A stretch of 64,000 nucleotides of DNA, from the NCBI GenBank assembly GCA_910587165.1, contig CAJUKP010000008.1, positions 38,572 to 102,571 on the forward strand, in the 5' to 3' direction. Positions 1 to 7,111 of the stretch are shown here, piece after piece. Origin of the DNA: an uncultured Duncaniella sp. GTDB taxonomy: Bacteria > Bacteroidota > Bacteroidia > Bacteroidales > Muribaculaceae. Numbering within the stretch: the first letter of the stretch is position 1; each line of letters starts with the position of its first letter. The translations under genes and the position numbers were made by a program. The notes below the pieces were generated by a model. The model was not told the origin of the DNA. It made no database searches and worked only from the letters and a program-made list of their open reading frames with translations.

Positions 1-258
1 TCCATACCTGCCGGACTTGCCCGTATGAACGTCGGCAAATTCGTGATCTACACAGGTCTGGGCGCACTCACATGGAACGTTGTACTCGGAGCCCTCGGCT
101 GGTGGCTCGGCACGATAGTGCCCCGCGAGCAACTGTTCGCCAAGGTGGAGGAATATAACGACTATCTCACCTACGCCGGACTGGCTCTCGGCGTGGTATG
201 TGTGATAATAATTCTTTATAACGCTTTCAAACCCAGGCCAACGACAACTGAATCATGA
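1..258 (+). CDS. DedA family membrane protein, C-terminal part
   Basis: The frame is open from the first base of the window, so this is the 3' end of a gene that starts upstream; the ATG at 25 is internal. The visible 85 residues have the IPAGLARMNVGKF stretch followed by a hydrophobic helix with GALxWN, and a second hydrophobic helix (GLALGVVCVIIILYNAF). That is the typical end of DedA/SNARE-associated inner-membrane proteins, which act in membrane homeostasis and lipid scrambling. The stop overlaps the rpe start by 4 nt (ATGA), suggesting translational coupling. The family call rests only on this C-terminal piece. Confidence 0.7.
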   Translation, partial: SIPAGLARMNVGKFVIYTGLGALTWNVVLGALGWWLGTIVPREQLFAKVEEYNDYLTYAGLALGVVCVIIILYNAFKPRPTTTES

Positions 259-905
259 TACAGGTAGCCCCCTCCCTTCTGGCAGCCGACTTCGCCCGTC
301 TTGGCGAAGCCGTCGAGACAGTCAACCGCAGCGAAGCATCGCTTATCCACATAGACGTGATGGACGGACTCTTCGTGCCCAACATCACCATAGGTTTTCC
401 CGTCATCTCGGCCATCAACACCATTGCGCGCAAACCGCTCGACGTGCATCTGATGATCACTGACCCCGGACGCTACGTCAACCAGGTGCGCGACGCCGGT
501 GCCCACATAATGAATGTCCACTGGGAGGCCTGCACTCATCTCGACCGGGTGGTCCACACCATCCGCGCCGCCGGCATGAAAGCCGGTGTGACACTCAATC
601 CGGCCACTCCCGTCGAGTTTCTCCGCGACATCATAGCCGAGCTCGACCTCGTGCTGCTCATGAGCGTCAACCCGGGATTCGGCGGACAGAAATTCATTCC
701 GAACACAGTCGATAAGGTGAGACGTCTGCGCAAGCTCATAGCCGAAAGCGGTTCCAAGGCCGTGATCGAGATTGACGGCGGTGTCGATCTCACAACAGCC
801 CCGGCCCTGATTGAAGCCGGAGCCGATGTGCTCGTGGCCGGAAGCTACGTGTTCGGCGCCCCCGACCCGATCAAGGCTGTATCTGACCTCATAGCACTGT
901 CATGA
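255..905 (+). CDS. rpe: Ribulose-phosphate 3-epimerase
   Basis: Interconverts ribulose 5-phosphate and xylulose 5-phosphate in the pentose phosphate pathway. The 216-residue product has normal length and family hallmarks: VAPSLLAADFARLGE at the N-terminus, HIDVMDGLFVPNITIG (metal and catalytic Asp/His), LDVHLMI, the MSVNPGFGGQKF phosphate-binding loop and the IDGGV strand near residue 175. The start is coupled to the upstream DedA stop by an ATGA overlap, and its own stop overlaps the queA start, so the three genes probably form one transcript. Confidence 0.97.
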   Translation: MIQVAPSLLAADFARLGEAVETVNRSEASLIHIDVMDGLFVPNITIGFPVISAINTIARKPLDVHLMITDPGRYVNQVRDAGAHIMNVHWEACTHLDRVVHTIRAAGMKAGVTLNPATPVEFLRDIIAELDLVLLMSVNPGFGGQKFIPNTVDKVRRLRKLIAESGSKAVIEIDGGVDLTTAPALIEAGADVLVAGSYVFGAPDPIKAVSDLIALS

Positions 906-2131
906 TGATCAGGGATATCAAAATAGACGATTTCGACTATCCCCTGCCCGACGGTCGCATAGCCGCACATCCGCTCGAGGAGCGCGACTCATGCCTGTTG
1001 CTCGTCAAGGACGGAGACGGACAACTCGCCACCCGGCGGTTCACCGATCTGCCGGCCCTGCTGCCGGCTGACTCGATGCTGGTCTACAACAACACCCGTG
1101 TGATCAACGCCCGCCTGCGTTTCCGCAAGGGAGCCTCCAACGACGGAGCACTCATCGAGATATTCTGTCTCGAGCCTCGCGACCCGGCTGACTATGCCGT
1201 GAGCTTCGCCTCCACAGGCCGTTGCTCATGGATATGCTTCGTCGGCAACTCAAAGCGGTGGAAAGACGGAGCGCTCACCATGCCGCTCTCCATCGGCGGA
1301 AACGAGCTGACCCTTTCGGCCACACGCCTCTCAAGGGAAGGCAACGCCTCGGTGGTGGAATTCTCATGGGACAATCCAGGGGTGACATTCAGTTCAATAA
1401 TCAGCGCGGTGGGCGAAATACCCATCCCGCCATATCTCAACCGGTCAACCGAGGAGTCGGACTCGAAAGATTATCAGACGGTCTATTCCCACATCGACGG
1501 TTCTGTGGCCGCACCTACCGCCGGACTCCACTTCACGCCGAGGGTGCTCGAGGCCATCGACAGCCGCGGCATACCGCGCCGCGAGCTCACTCTTCATGTC
1601 GGGGCGGGGACATTCCAACCGGTGAAAAGCGACACGATCGGCGAGCATGAAATGCACAGCGAATTCATAGCCGTGCCCCGTTCGCTCATAGCCGAGCTTG
1701 CCGCCACCACGCGCAAGGTAGTGGCAGTCGGCACCACATCGGTGCGCACCCTCGAGAGCCTTTACCATCTCGGTTGCATGGCATCCATGGGCAATGACCC
1801 GACTCTGCTCCCCCAGTGGTTCCCCTATTCGGCTGACCATCCCGACCTCAGCGTTGAGCAAGCAATGCAGGCACTGCTTGACCGCCTTGACAGCGAAGGG
1901 AGCGATACATTCGTGGCTTCAACCCGCCTCATGATAGCGCCGGGCTACAGATTCCGCATCGTGCGCGGCATGGTCACCAACTTCCATCAGCCACGGTCGA
2001 CCCTTCTCCTGCTCGTTTCGGCTTTCCTGCAGCAACGTGAGGACGCACCGACATGGCGGGAGATTTATGACTACGCCTTGGCAGGTGACTACCGTTTCCT
2101 CTCCTACGGCGATGCCTGCCTGTTCCTCTGA
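902..2131 (+). CDS. queA: S-adenosylmethionine:tRNA ribosyltransferase-isomerase QueA
   Basis: Transfers and isomerises the ribose of SAM onto 7-aminomethyl-7-deazaguanine in tRNA to give epoxyqueuosine, the penultimate step of queuosine synthesis. The 409-residue product has the QueA pattern: PDGRIAAHPLEERDSCLLL near the N-terminus, YNNTRVINAR, PPYLNR, YQTVYSHIDGSVAAPTAGLHFT, HVGAGTFQPV and TNFHQPRSTLLLLVSAF near the end. Start codons at 902 and 905 are both possible; 902 overlaps the rpe stop. It is slightly longer than typical QueA (about 350), with small insertions around residues 85-130 and 285-325. Confidence 0.97.
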   Translation: MMIRDIKIDDFDYPLPDGRIAAHPLEERDSCLLLVKDGDGQLATRRFTDLPALLPADSMLVYNNTRVINARLRFRKGASNDGALIEIFCLEPRDPADYAVSFASTGRCSWICFVGNSKRWKDGALTMPLSIGGNELTLSATRLSREGNASVVEFSWDNPGVTFSSIISAVGEIPIPPYLNRSTEESDSKDYQTVYSHIDGSVAAPTAGLHFTPRVLEAIDSRGIPRRELTLHVGAGTFQPVKSDTIGEHEMHSEFIAVPRSLIAELAATTRKVVAVGTTSVRTLESLYHLGCMASMGNDPTLLPQWFPYSADHPDLSVEQAMQALLDRLDSEGSDTFVASTRLMIAPGYRFRIVRGMVTNFHQPRSTLLLLVSAFLQQREDAPTWREIYDYALAGDYRFLSYGDACLFL

Positions 2132-2196
2132 CCATAGCTCAGATCCCGACATACCCATAATTATACCCAATCATACCCGGACCGGCAAAAAAAAAA

Positions 2197-2228
2197 TTTG
2201 CCAGTTTGGGTATTTTGTCATATCTTTG
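2197..2228 (+). promoter_or_regulatory. Sigma-ABfr-type promoter of the structured RNA
   Basis: TTTG at 2197-2200, then 20 nt, then TATCTTTG at 2221-2228, an exact match to the Bacteroidota -33/-7 pattern. Transcription should begin near 2235 and run into the structured RNA; the next coding gene starts 300 nt further on. Confidence 0.75.
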
Positions 2229-2234
2229 CCGACA

Positions 2235-2485
2235 AAGACGCAGAGGTGCCTTTTTATCACATAATTATGAAGCGTTTCATGCTTAATCCTTATCGTTGAA
2301 AATCGCCAAATTTTATCAGCGGGAAAAAGCAGTCAAAAAAACGCTCATGCTTGTCGTATATCCACTCCCCGACAAGGGGTCTCGATATTCGATTAGGCGT
2401 GGGAGTGGACTGTTTATTGCTGATAGGGCGTTTGGCGATGCCTCAACGAAGATAAACTGAACATTGTTCCACGTCTTCATTTTTT
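2235..2485 (+). ncRNA. Rod-shaped structured RNA, 6S-like candidate
   Basis: Fills most of the 410-nt gap after queA. Nested complementary arms fold it into one long rod: 2267-2272 with 2475-2480, 2293-2299 with 2443-2449, 2302-2310 with 2431-2439 (9 bp), 2314-2320 with 2419-2425 (7 bp), 2324-2332 with 2410-2418, and 2361-2369 with 2401-2409 (9 bp). A ~28-nt one-sided loop (2333-2360) lies in the middle. A T-run at 2480-2485 follows the outermost arm. A rod with a central open region, its own promoter and a terminator is the architecture of 6S RNA, which binds the RNA polymerase holoenzyme. Assignment to 6S or a related Bacteroidales family is inference from structure; the pairing is directly visible. 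Confidence 0.65.
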
Positions 2486-2540
2486 CGCCAAACACCAATC
2501 ATTCCACTGTCGGGAACAGCAGGGGAGTCACACCAAACTT

Positions 2541-4205
2541 ATGAGACGCAAATATCTCTCATTGCTGCTCGGACTTGTGGCCATGCTGCTGCCGACAATC
2601 GCCGGAGCCTACGATTTTGAGGCCGGCGGACTCTACTACGATGTAGTGTCATTCACCGAATTAACCTGTAAAGTTGCACCATCGCCCAACGACAATCCCT
2701 ATTCAGGAGATATTGTCGTGCCGGATGTCGTGACCTACAACAACCGCGAGCTTAAGGTTGTAGAGATTGCAAACAGCGCTTTCAGTTATAAAAAAATAGA
2801 CAGCGTGGTCATTGGCGACAATGTTGAAAGAATTGGAGATTCAGCATTCTCAAGCTCAACCGTAAAAAATATCATCTTTGGCAAGAATGTGGTTGAATTG
2901 GGTCGCTCTGCTTTCTTATCCTGCCAAAACATCGTATCGGTGAAACTTCCGGAAAAGTTGACAACTGTTTCAAGTCATCTCTTTTACGGTTGTAAAAACC
3001 TGAAGGAAGTGATTTTCCCCGAAGGGACCGAGACAATCGGACAGTCCGCGTTCCATGGTTCAGGCATTGAGGAGATCACACTTCCGGCTACTGTCAAGAA
3101 TATAGACATTTATGCGTTCAATGAATGTTCCGAGCTGAGAAGCCTGACCTTGCCTACATATATAGAGACTATCCCTCTCTATATGTGCAGATCCTGCAAG
3201 AACCTCACCTCCATAACTATCCCGCCGTCTGTAAAGCTGATCAGGAGCGAGGCTTTCTATTATTGCAGTTCCTTGCAGACCGTGGATCTGGGCATGAACC
3301 TCAAGACAATAGAAAGAAATGCTTTTACCGGCTGCGACAAAATCAACATCATCAATTCATACGCCCCAATCGCACCGGAGACCGCATCGGCTTTTGAATC
3401 AAAAGTTTACATCAACTCCACCCTGTATGTACCCGACGGAGCCAAGGCTTCGTATGCCGCCTCCACCAACTGGAAAGAATTCTGGAATATCGAGGACAAG
3501 CTCCCCAACGACCTGTCGGTGTTCAGTTTCCAGATCAATGTCAATGTGCCCGACGGCCACGCATCCGTGAACATCAACGGAGTGGACAGCGACAAATATT
3601 ATGCAGTGGGAGGCACAACCACCAAGATTATCTTCACACCCGACTACGGCTACAAGCTCAGTAAAGTGCTTGTCAACGACAATGATGTGACCTCCGAAAT
3701 CACAAACAACATACTCAATATCGAGAATGTGAGCGACGCAATCCTCGTCACCGCCATGCTCGAACAGATCCAGGTGTCCGTGACTGTCAGCACCTCCGAA
3801 GGTGGCACGGTGACATCAAATGTCGGCTACGGCAGCATCGTGAAATATGACATCGCCCCGGCCGAGGGATGGGAGCTGCATTCCGTTTCCTTCAATGGCT
3901 ATGAAGTGACTTCGCAACTTGAAGACAACACATACACCACTCCTGCCATCACCACTCCCTCCTCCATTCAGGTCGTGTTCGAGAGTATCTCCGGTGCGGT
4001 TCCGACTGTACTCGCTCCGACCCTGAAAGTCGTGGCTGACGGCGATGTGGTCACCATCAACGGTGCGTCTGACAACGCGACTGTTAGAGTCTACACCATC
4101 GACGGCAGAAACATCGTCAATACCACAGACAAGAGCCTGCAGCTTCGCAAAGGCAATGTATATGTAATCTGTGTGGAGGGACAGACCTACAAGATCGCCC
4201 TCTAA
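2541..4205 (+). CDS. BspA-like leucine-rich repeat surface protein with type IX-like C-terminus
   Basis: 554 residues. A signal peptide (MRRKYLSLLLGLVAMLLPTIAGA) is followed by about nine LRR_5/BspA repeats at residues 60-265 (pattern xIGxSAFxxC..LxxVxLPxxVxxI) and the usual repeat cap with YVPDGAKASYAASTNWKEF near 300. Two modules resembling the InlB B-repeat/MucBP-like fold follow at 330-480 (GGTVTSNVGYGSIVKYDI). The last ~70 residues end in RVYTIDGRNI...KGNVYVICVEGQTYKIAL, like a type IX secretion sorting domain. Such proteins are exported and bind host or microbial surfaces; the ligand cannot be inferred. No separate promoter is visible after the structured RNA, so leaky read-through may express it. 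Confidence 0.85.
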   Translation: MRRKYLSLLLGLVAMLLPTIAGAYDFEAGGLYYDVVSFTELTCKVAPSPNDNPYSGDIVVPDVVTYNNRELKVVEIANSAFSYKKIDSVVIGDNVERIGDSAFSSSTVKNIIFGKNVVELGRSAFLSCQNIVSVKLPEKLTTVSSHLFYGCKNLKEVIFPEGTETIGQSAFHGSGIEEITLPATVKNIDIYAFNECSELRSLTLPTYIETIPLYMCRSCKNLTSITIPPSVKLIRSEAFYYCSSLQTVDLGMNLKTIERNAFTGCDKINIINSYAPIAPETASAFESKVYINSTLYVPDGAKASYAASTNWKEFWNIEDKLPNDLSVFSFQINVNVPDGHASVNINGVDSDKYYAVGGTTTKIIFTPDYGYKLSKVLVNDNDVTSEITNNILNIENVSDAILVTAMLEQIQVSVTVSTSEGGTVTSNVGYGSIVKYDIAPAEGWELHSVSFNGYEVTSQLEDNTYTTPAITTPSSIQVVFESISGAVPTVLAPTLKVVADGDVVTINGASDNATVRVYTIDGRNIVNTTDKSLQLRKGNVYVICVEGQTYKIAL

Positions 4206-4247
4206 GACCCAATATCCGTAAAACCCTAACTAATAATATAAATAGAA

Positions 4248-4691
4248 ATGAAAAAGTTTTTAACCTTCTGGTTTATGGCCATCCTGATGGTCATTCCCAT
4301 GTCATTGACCTCATGTGGCGATGATGATGACAAAGATGAACCCGGCACAGAAACCCCTGTCACCGATGTCACTGCCGAGAACCTCACAGGTACATGGCGT
4401 TGCACAAGTTCCTACTATGAGGATCCCGATGGCAAAGAGGTCAATGAGGATGTAGGCACCCTCATCTATCTGAATGCCGACGGCAGCATGAAATCCACTG
4501 ATGCCGAGGGCTACTCCGAAACCGGCACATGGTCAGTCAAAAAAGGAATCCTCACAATAATCTACAATGACGAGGGTGAGGCGTCATATCCTGTAAATTA
4601 CACAATCACAGAGTGTTCAGCCAATAAGCTGACTTTTACGGCAAAGGACAAGTATTCGTATATCAAAGTATCTTTTGTACGCGTTAAATAA
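4248..4691 (+). CDS. Lipocalin-like domain lipoprotein
   Basis: 147 residues with a lipoprotein signal (SLTSC lipobox, Cys near 23), an acidic GDDDDKDEPG linker that often marks surface lipoproteins in Bacteroidota, then a small beta-barrel pattern: LTGTWRCTSS, IYLNADGSMKST, GTWSVKKGILTI and ITECSANKLTFT. This matches the short lipocalin-like families common in Bacteroidales. Cargo is unknown. It lies 42 nt after the LRR gene and is followed by a strong terminator, so the two probably share a transcript. Confidence 0.75.
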   Translation: MKKFLTFWFMAILMVIPMSLTSCGDDDDKDEPGTETPVTDVTAENLTGTWRCTSSYYEDPDGKEVNEDVGTLIYLNADGSMKSTDAEGYSETGTWSVKKGILTIIYNDEGEASYPVNYTITECSANKLTFTAKDKYSYIKVSFVRVK

Positions 4692-4760
4692 TCTGGCGCG
4701 GCCAATCATACGGAAAAACCAGCCTGTTTCTCTGACACAGGCACTGAGTCACCACTAACA

Positions 4761-4800
4761 ACAACGCATCGGCAGCACTGCCGATGCGTTGTTATTGTTG
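4761..4800 (+). terminator. Rho-independent terminator
   Basis: Perfect 14-bp stem (4761-4774 with 4779-4792) with a 4-nt loop, followed by a T-rich run. It ends the LRR/lipoprotein unit and separates it from the sigma factor gene. Confidence 0.85.
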
Positions 4801-4844
4801 ACTTAAAAAATTTATTACCGGGGCTGTCACAAATCGGGAGTCTC

Positions 4845-5348
4845 ATGCGTCCTATAGATGTGAGACAGACAGAGATCATATTCCGCGAGCGCTTTCTTCC
4901 GCTCTATCCCCGGCTCTTCACGCTGGCACAGGCCATTCTCGGCACAGAGAACGGCGAAGCTGCCGATGTGGTGCAGGAGGTAATGGTGAAGATCTGGAAG
5001 TCAGGTGAAAAAATGTCGGAGGTAGACTCTCCCGCACGCTATGCAGCCTCGCTGACACGCACCACCGCAATAGACATGATGCGCCGCCATCACGGAGAAG
5101 AGATGGACGTGCTCCCCGACAAGCCCGCATCACCGATGCCCGAACCGGATACGGCGGAATTTCTTGAAAGAATGATCGACACACTCCCGCCGGGACAACA
5201 GATGGTGATCAGGCTGAGTGCATTCGATGACCTCCCGCCCGACAGGATAGCCGAGATCACAGGACTCACTCCGGCAAATGTCCGCCAGCTCCTCAGCCGC
5301 GGACGCAAGAAACTACGTATTCTCTACTCCAAATATATGCAGCAATGA
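4845..5348 (+). CDS. ECF-type RNA polymerase sigma factor
   Basis: 167 residues. Region 2 is at about 10-75 (FRERFLPLYPRLFTLAQAIL, DVVQEVMVKIW, ARYAASLTRTTAIDMMRR) and region 4 at about 105-160 (IDTLPPGQQMVIRLSAFDDLPPDRIAEITGLTPANVRQLLSRGRKKLR). No other domains are present, which is typical of the extracytoplasmic-function class. The stop overlaps the start of the next gene by 4 nt (ATGA), the usual arrangement of a sigma factor with its membrane anti-sigma partner. Target promoters are unknown. Confidence 0.92.
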   Translation: MRPIDVRQTEIIFRERFLPLYPRLFTLAQAILGTENGEAADVVQEVMVKIWKSGEKMSEVDSPARYAASLTRTTAIDMMRRHHGEEMDVLPDKPASPMPEPDTAEFLERMIDTLPPGQQMVIRLSAFDDLPPDRIAEITGLTPANVRQLLSRGRKKLRILYSKYMQQ

Positions 5349-5995
5349 CAAAAGAACGCCTACAATCACTTCTCGATGCCTGGTATGAAGGCACAGTATC
5401 TCCCGCTGAGGAGGCGGAGATAAAGCTCTATTTCTCGCAGACCGACGAGGTGGATAAGGAGTTCAAGGTTGACGCGGCCATGTTCAGAGCCATGTCCCGC
5501 AAGGCTCCTGCATCCCCTCCCGCCGACCTCGGGCCACGTATTGTCCGGGCAACCGTGGGACGGAGGCCGAGGATAATGAGGATATTACTGTCAGCTGCAG
5601 GAGCTGCCGCCGCGATCGCGTTGGTTGTCACACTGATGGTAGGTATCCCGCAGCCTCAGGAGACCGGTTACCCCGTCATCGCCAGGGTATCGCCGGCCGA
5701 GGACAACAGCGACGCTACCGATCCCGCCCGTCAAATAAATACACAGGTACCCGGGCCTGTCAAGGTGGTGGAGATCTCCGCAGATGACAACCGCACGGAA
5801 CATTCCGGAGAAGAGTCACCGGCCACACGTGAAGTGACAGACCCTGACGAAGCCGCCGAAATAGCGGCACAGGTATTACACGGACTGGCCAAAGCATTCA
5901 GCAAAAGCGACAAAGGGCTGAAGACCACCGGAATCGCCATGTCGATGGTGGCCGATCCTGTCAACTCTGCTGAAATCATGAAGAATTCCTTTTGA
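5345..5995 (+). CDS. Membrane anti-sigma-factor-like protein
   Basis: 216 residues. The N-terminal ~70 residues are cytoplasmic in character (KERLQSLLDAWYEGTVSPAEEAEIKLYF, the short helical start seen in many Bacteroidota anti-sigma proteins). One membrane helix (ILLSAAGAAAAIALVVTLMVG, about 79-99) follows, then a low-complexity periplasmic tail. It is translationally coupled to the ECF sigma gene, which supports an anti-sigma role. No zinc-finger HxxxCxxC motif is present. The periplasmic part matches nothing I recognise. Confidence 0.6.
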   Translation: MTKERLQSLLDAWYEGTVSPAEEAEIKLYFSQTDEVDKEFKVDAAMFRAMSRKAPASPPADLGPRIVRATVGRRPRIMRILLSAAGAAAAIALVVTLMVGIPQPQETGYPVIARVSPAEDNSDATDPARQINTQVPGPVKVVEISADDNRTEHSGEESPATREVTDPDEAAEIAAQVLHGLAKAFSKSDKGLKTTGIAMSMVADPVNSAEIMKNSF

Positions 5996-6040
5996 GCTCA
6001 ACTTGAATATTTTTCCAAAACGAAATCAATCCCTGAAACA

Positions 6041-6529
6041 ATGAAACGAATCATCCGGACCGCAACCATCGCGGTCATCCTGCTCCTTCTTCCCTTCATG
6101 GCCAACGCCAAAGGTACACGTATGCTCTCCGATCTTTCCAAATTGCCTGATGTGGAATCGGTCTACATCTCGCAGGCCGCCTTCCGGCTCACCGGAAACG
6201 CCGACATTATGGGCATGGACCCCTCGGTGCTCAAAAACATAAGGTCTATGGAGATTCTCGAGACCTCCAATGCCACAAGCCGGCAGGCCATGGAGAAAAA
6301 AGCCGGAGAACTCATGGAACGACTCGGTCTCGAGGTGCTTGTCGAGGCCAAGGACAAGGAGGACATAACCGTGGTTTACGGTAAAGTTCCCGAAACTGAT
6401 TCCGGCAGCGGACTTGTGGAATCAGTGCTCATCCTGACCGGAGACAGCAAAGAGTCGACACTCATATTCATCGACGGGAAGATAAACATCAACGATATCA
6501 CAAACGCAGTCAACAAGAAAGAAAAATGA
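6041..6529 (+). CDS. DUF4252 family exported protein
   Basis: 162 residues with a cleavable signal peptide (to MANA, about 23). The mature part has the DUF4252 pattern: a short LSKLPDVESVYISQAAFRL strand near the start, an IRSMEILETSNA segment, a long helix, then VVYGKV and VLILTGDSKESTLIFIDGKI. In Bacteroidota these proteins sit in ECF sigma/anti-sigma clusters, as here; their biochemical role is not known. The stop overlaps the next gene by 4 nt. Confidence 0.75.
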   Translation: MKRIIRTATIAVILLLLPFMANAKGTRMLSDLSKLPDVESVYISQAAFRLTGNADIMGMDPSVLKNIRSMEILETSNATSRQAMEKKAGELMERLGLEVLVEAKDKEDITVVYGKVPETDSGSGLVESVLILTGDSKESTLIFIDGKININDITNAVNKKEK

Positions 6530-6987
6530 ACAGATTCTTATTCGCGGCCTTGATTCTCTGTCTTGTCAGTCTGACGGGGTGCAGTTTCACCGGCGCAAAA
6601 ACTTTCAAGACATTCGCCGGCAGGCCCGGAACTGAGATAATCCATCTGCCCAAGGCAATGGTCAAGGCAGCTGCGGCAGGCACCGGCGCCCACTCCCTCG
6701 AAGTGGCGACAATCAAGGGTCCGCTCACCGGCGACATCATGGAGGAGACGGAGAGAATCGCCGCTGAAAAGAATCTCGAACTGCTGATCGAAGTGACCGA
6801 ACCCGGCGAACACGTCTCCCTCTACGGCCGTGCGACCGAAGGAAAGAATCCACGGTTGAAAGAGCTCCTCATCCTCACCTCCGAGGGCTCCGAGACGGAT
6901 CTCGTGTTCATCGAAGGCAACTTCGACCTCCGGGATCTCAACAATATGAACATTTCCGGTCTTGACAAAGTGAAAAAGATGAAATGA
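6526..6987 (+). CDS. DUF4252-like lipoprotein, paralogue of the preceding gene
   Basis: 153 residues with a lipobox (LVSLTGCSF, Cys near 19). The body follows the same plan as the previous protein: a hydrophobic strand early, a helix MEETERIAAEKNLELLIEV, VSLYGRATEG, then LLILTSEGSETDLVFIEGNF near the end. The shared LLILTS/VLILTG...LVFIEG/LIFIDG block shows the two arose by duplication, one now soluble or periplasmic and the other lipid-anchored. Function unknown; probably part of the sigma factor's regulon or sensing module. Confidence 0.7.
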   Translation: MNRFLFAALILCLVSLTGCSFTGAKTFKTFAGRPGTEIIHLPKAMVKAAAAGTGAHSLEVATIKGPLTGDIMEETERIAAEKNLELLIEVTEPGEHVSLYGRATEGKNPRLKELLILTSEGSETDLVFIEGNFDLRDLNNMNISGLDKVKKMK

Positions 6988-7021
6988 TTAATGATTTAAG
7001 GTAAATAGAGTCAGGACCATT

Positions 7022-7056
7022 GTGCCGTAGTTATCGTGATTTGATAATTACGGCAC
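7022..7056. terminator. Intergenic hairpin between DUF4252 lipoprotein and parE
   Basis: 14-bp stem (7022-7035 with 7043-7056, one G-U) with a 7-nt loop. No clear U-run follows on either strand, so it may be a terminator of imperfect type or an mRNA 3'-end stabiliser. Confidence 0.5.
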
Positions 7057-7074
7057 CGCCGCGCTGCTACCGGG

Positions 7075-7105
7075 TTGGGTGATTGCAATTTTTTTTGTAA
7101 TTTTG
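7075..7105 (+). promoter_or_regulatory. Promoter of parE, placed for a leaderless mRNA
   Basis: TTG at 7075-7077, 20 nt, TAATTTTG at 7098-7105. The expected start of transcription (about 6 nt downstream) falls on or next to the ATG at 7112. Confidence 0.75.
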
Positions 7106-7111
7106 TGCATT

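Noticed and set aside
2267..2299. Ten-codon mini-ORF (MKRFMLNPYR) in the leader after queA
   Set aside because: Both ends lie in paired arms of the rod-shaped RNA; no ribosome binding site; best explained as RNA structure.
7079..7111. GTG start giving parE eleven extra residues
   Set aside because: It lies inside the promoter, upstream of the expected transcript start, and adds a hydrophobic stretch foreign to ParE.
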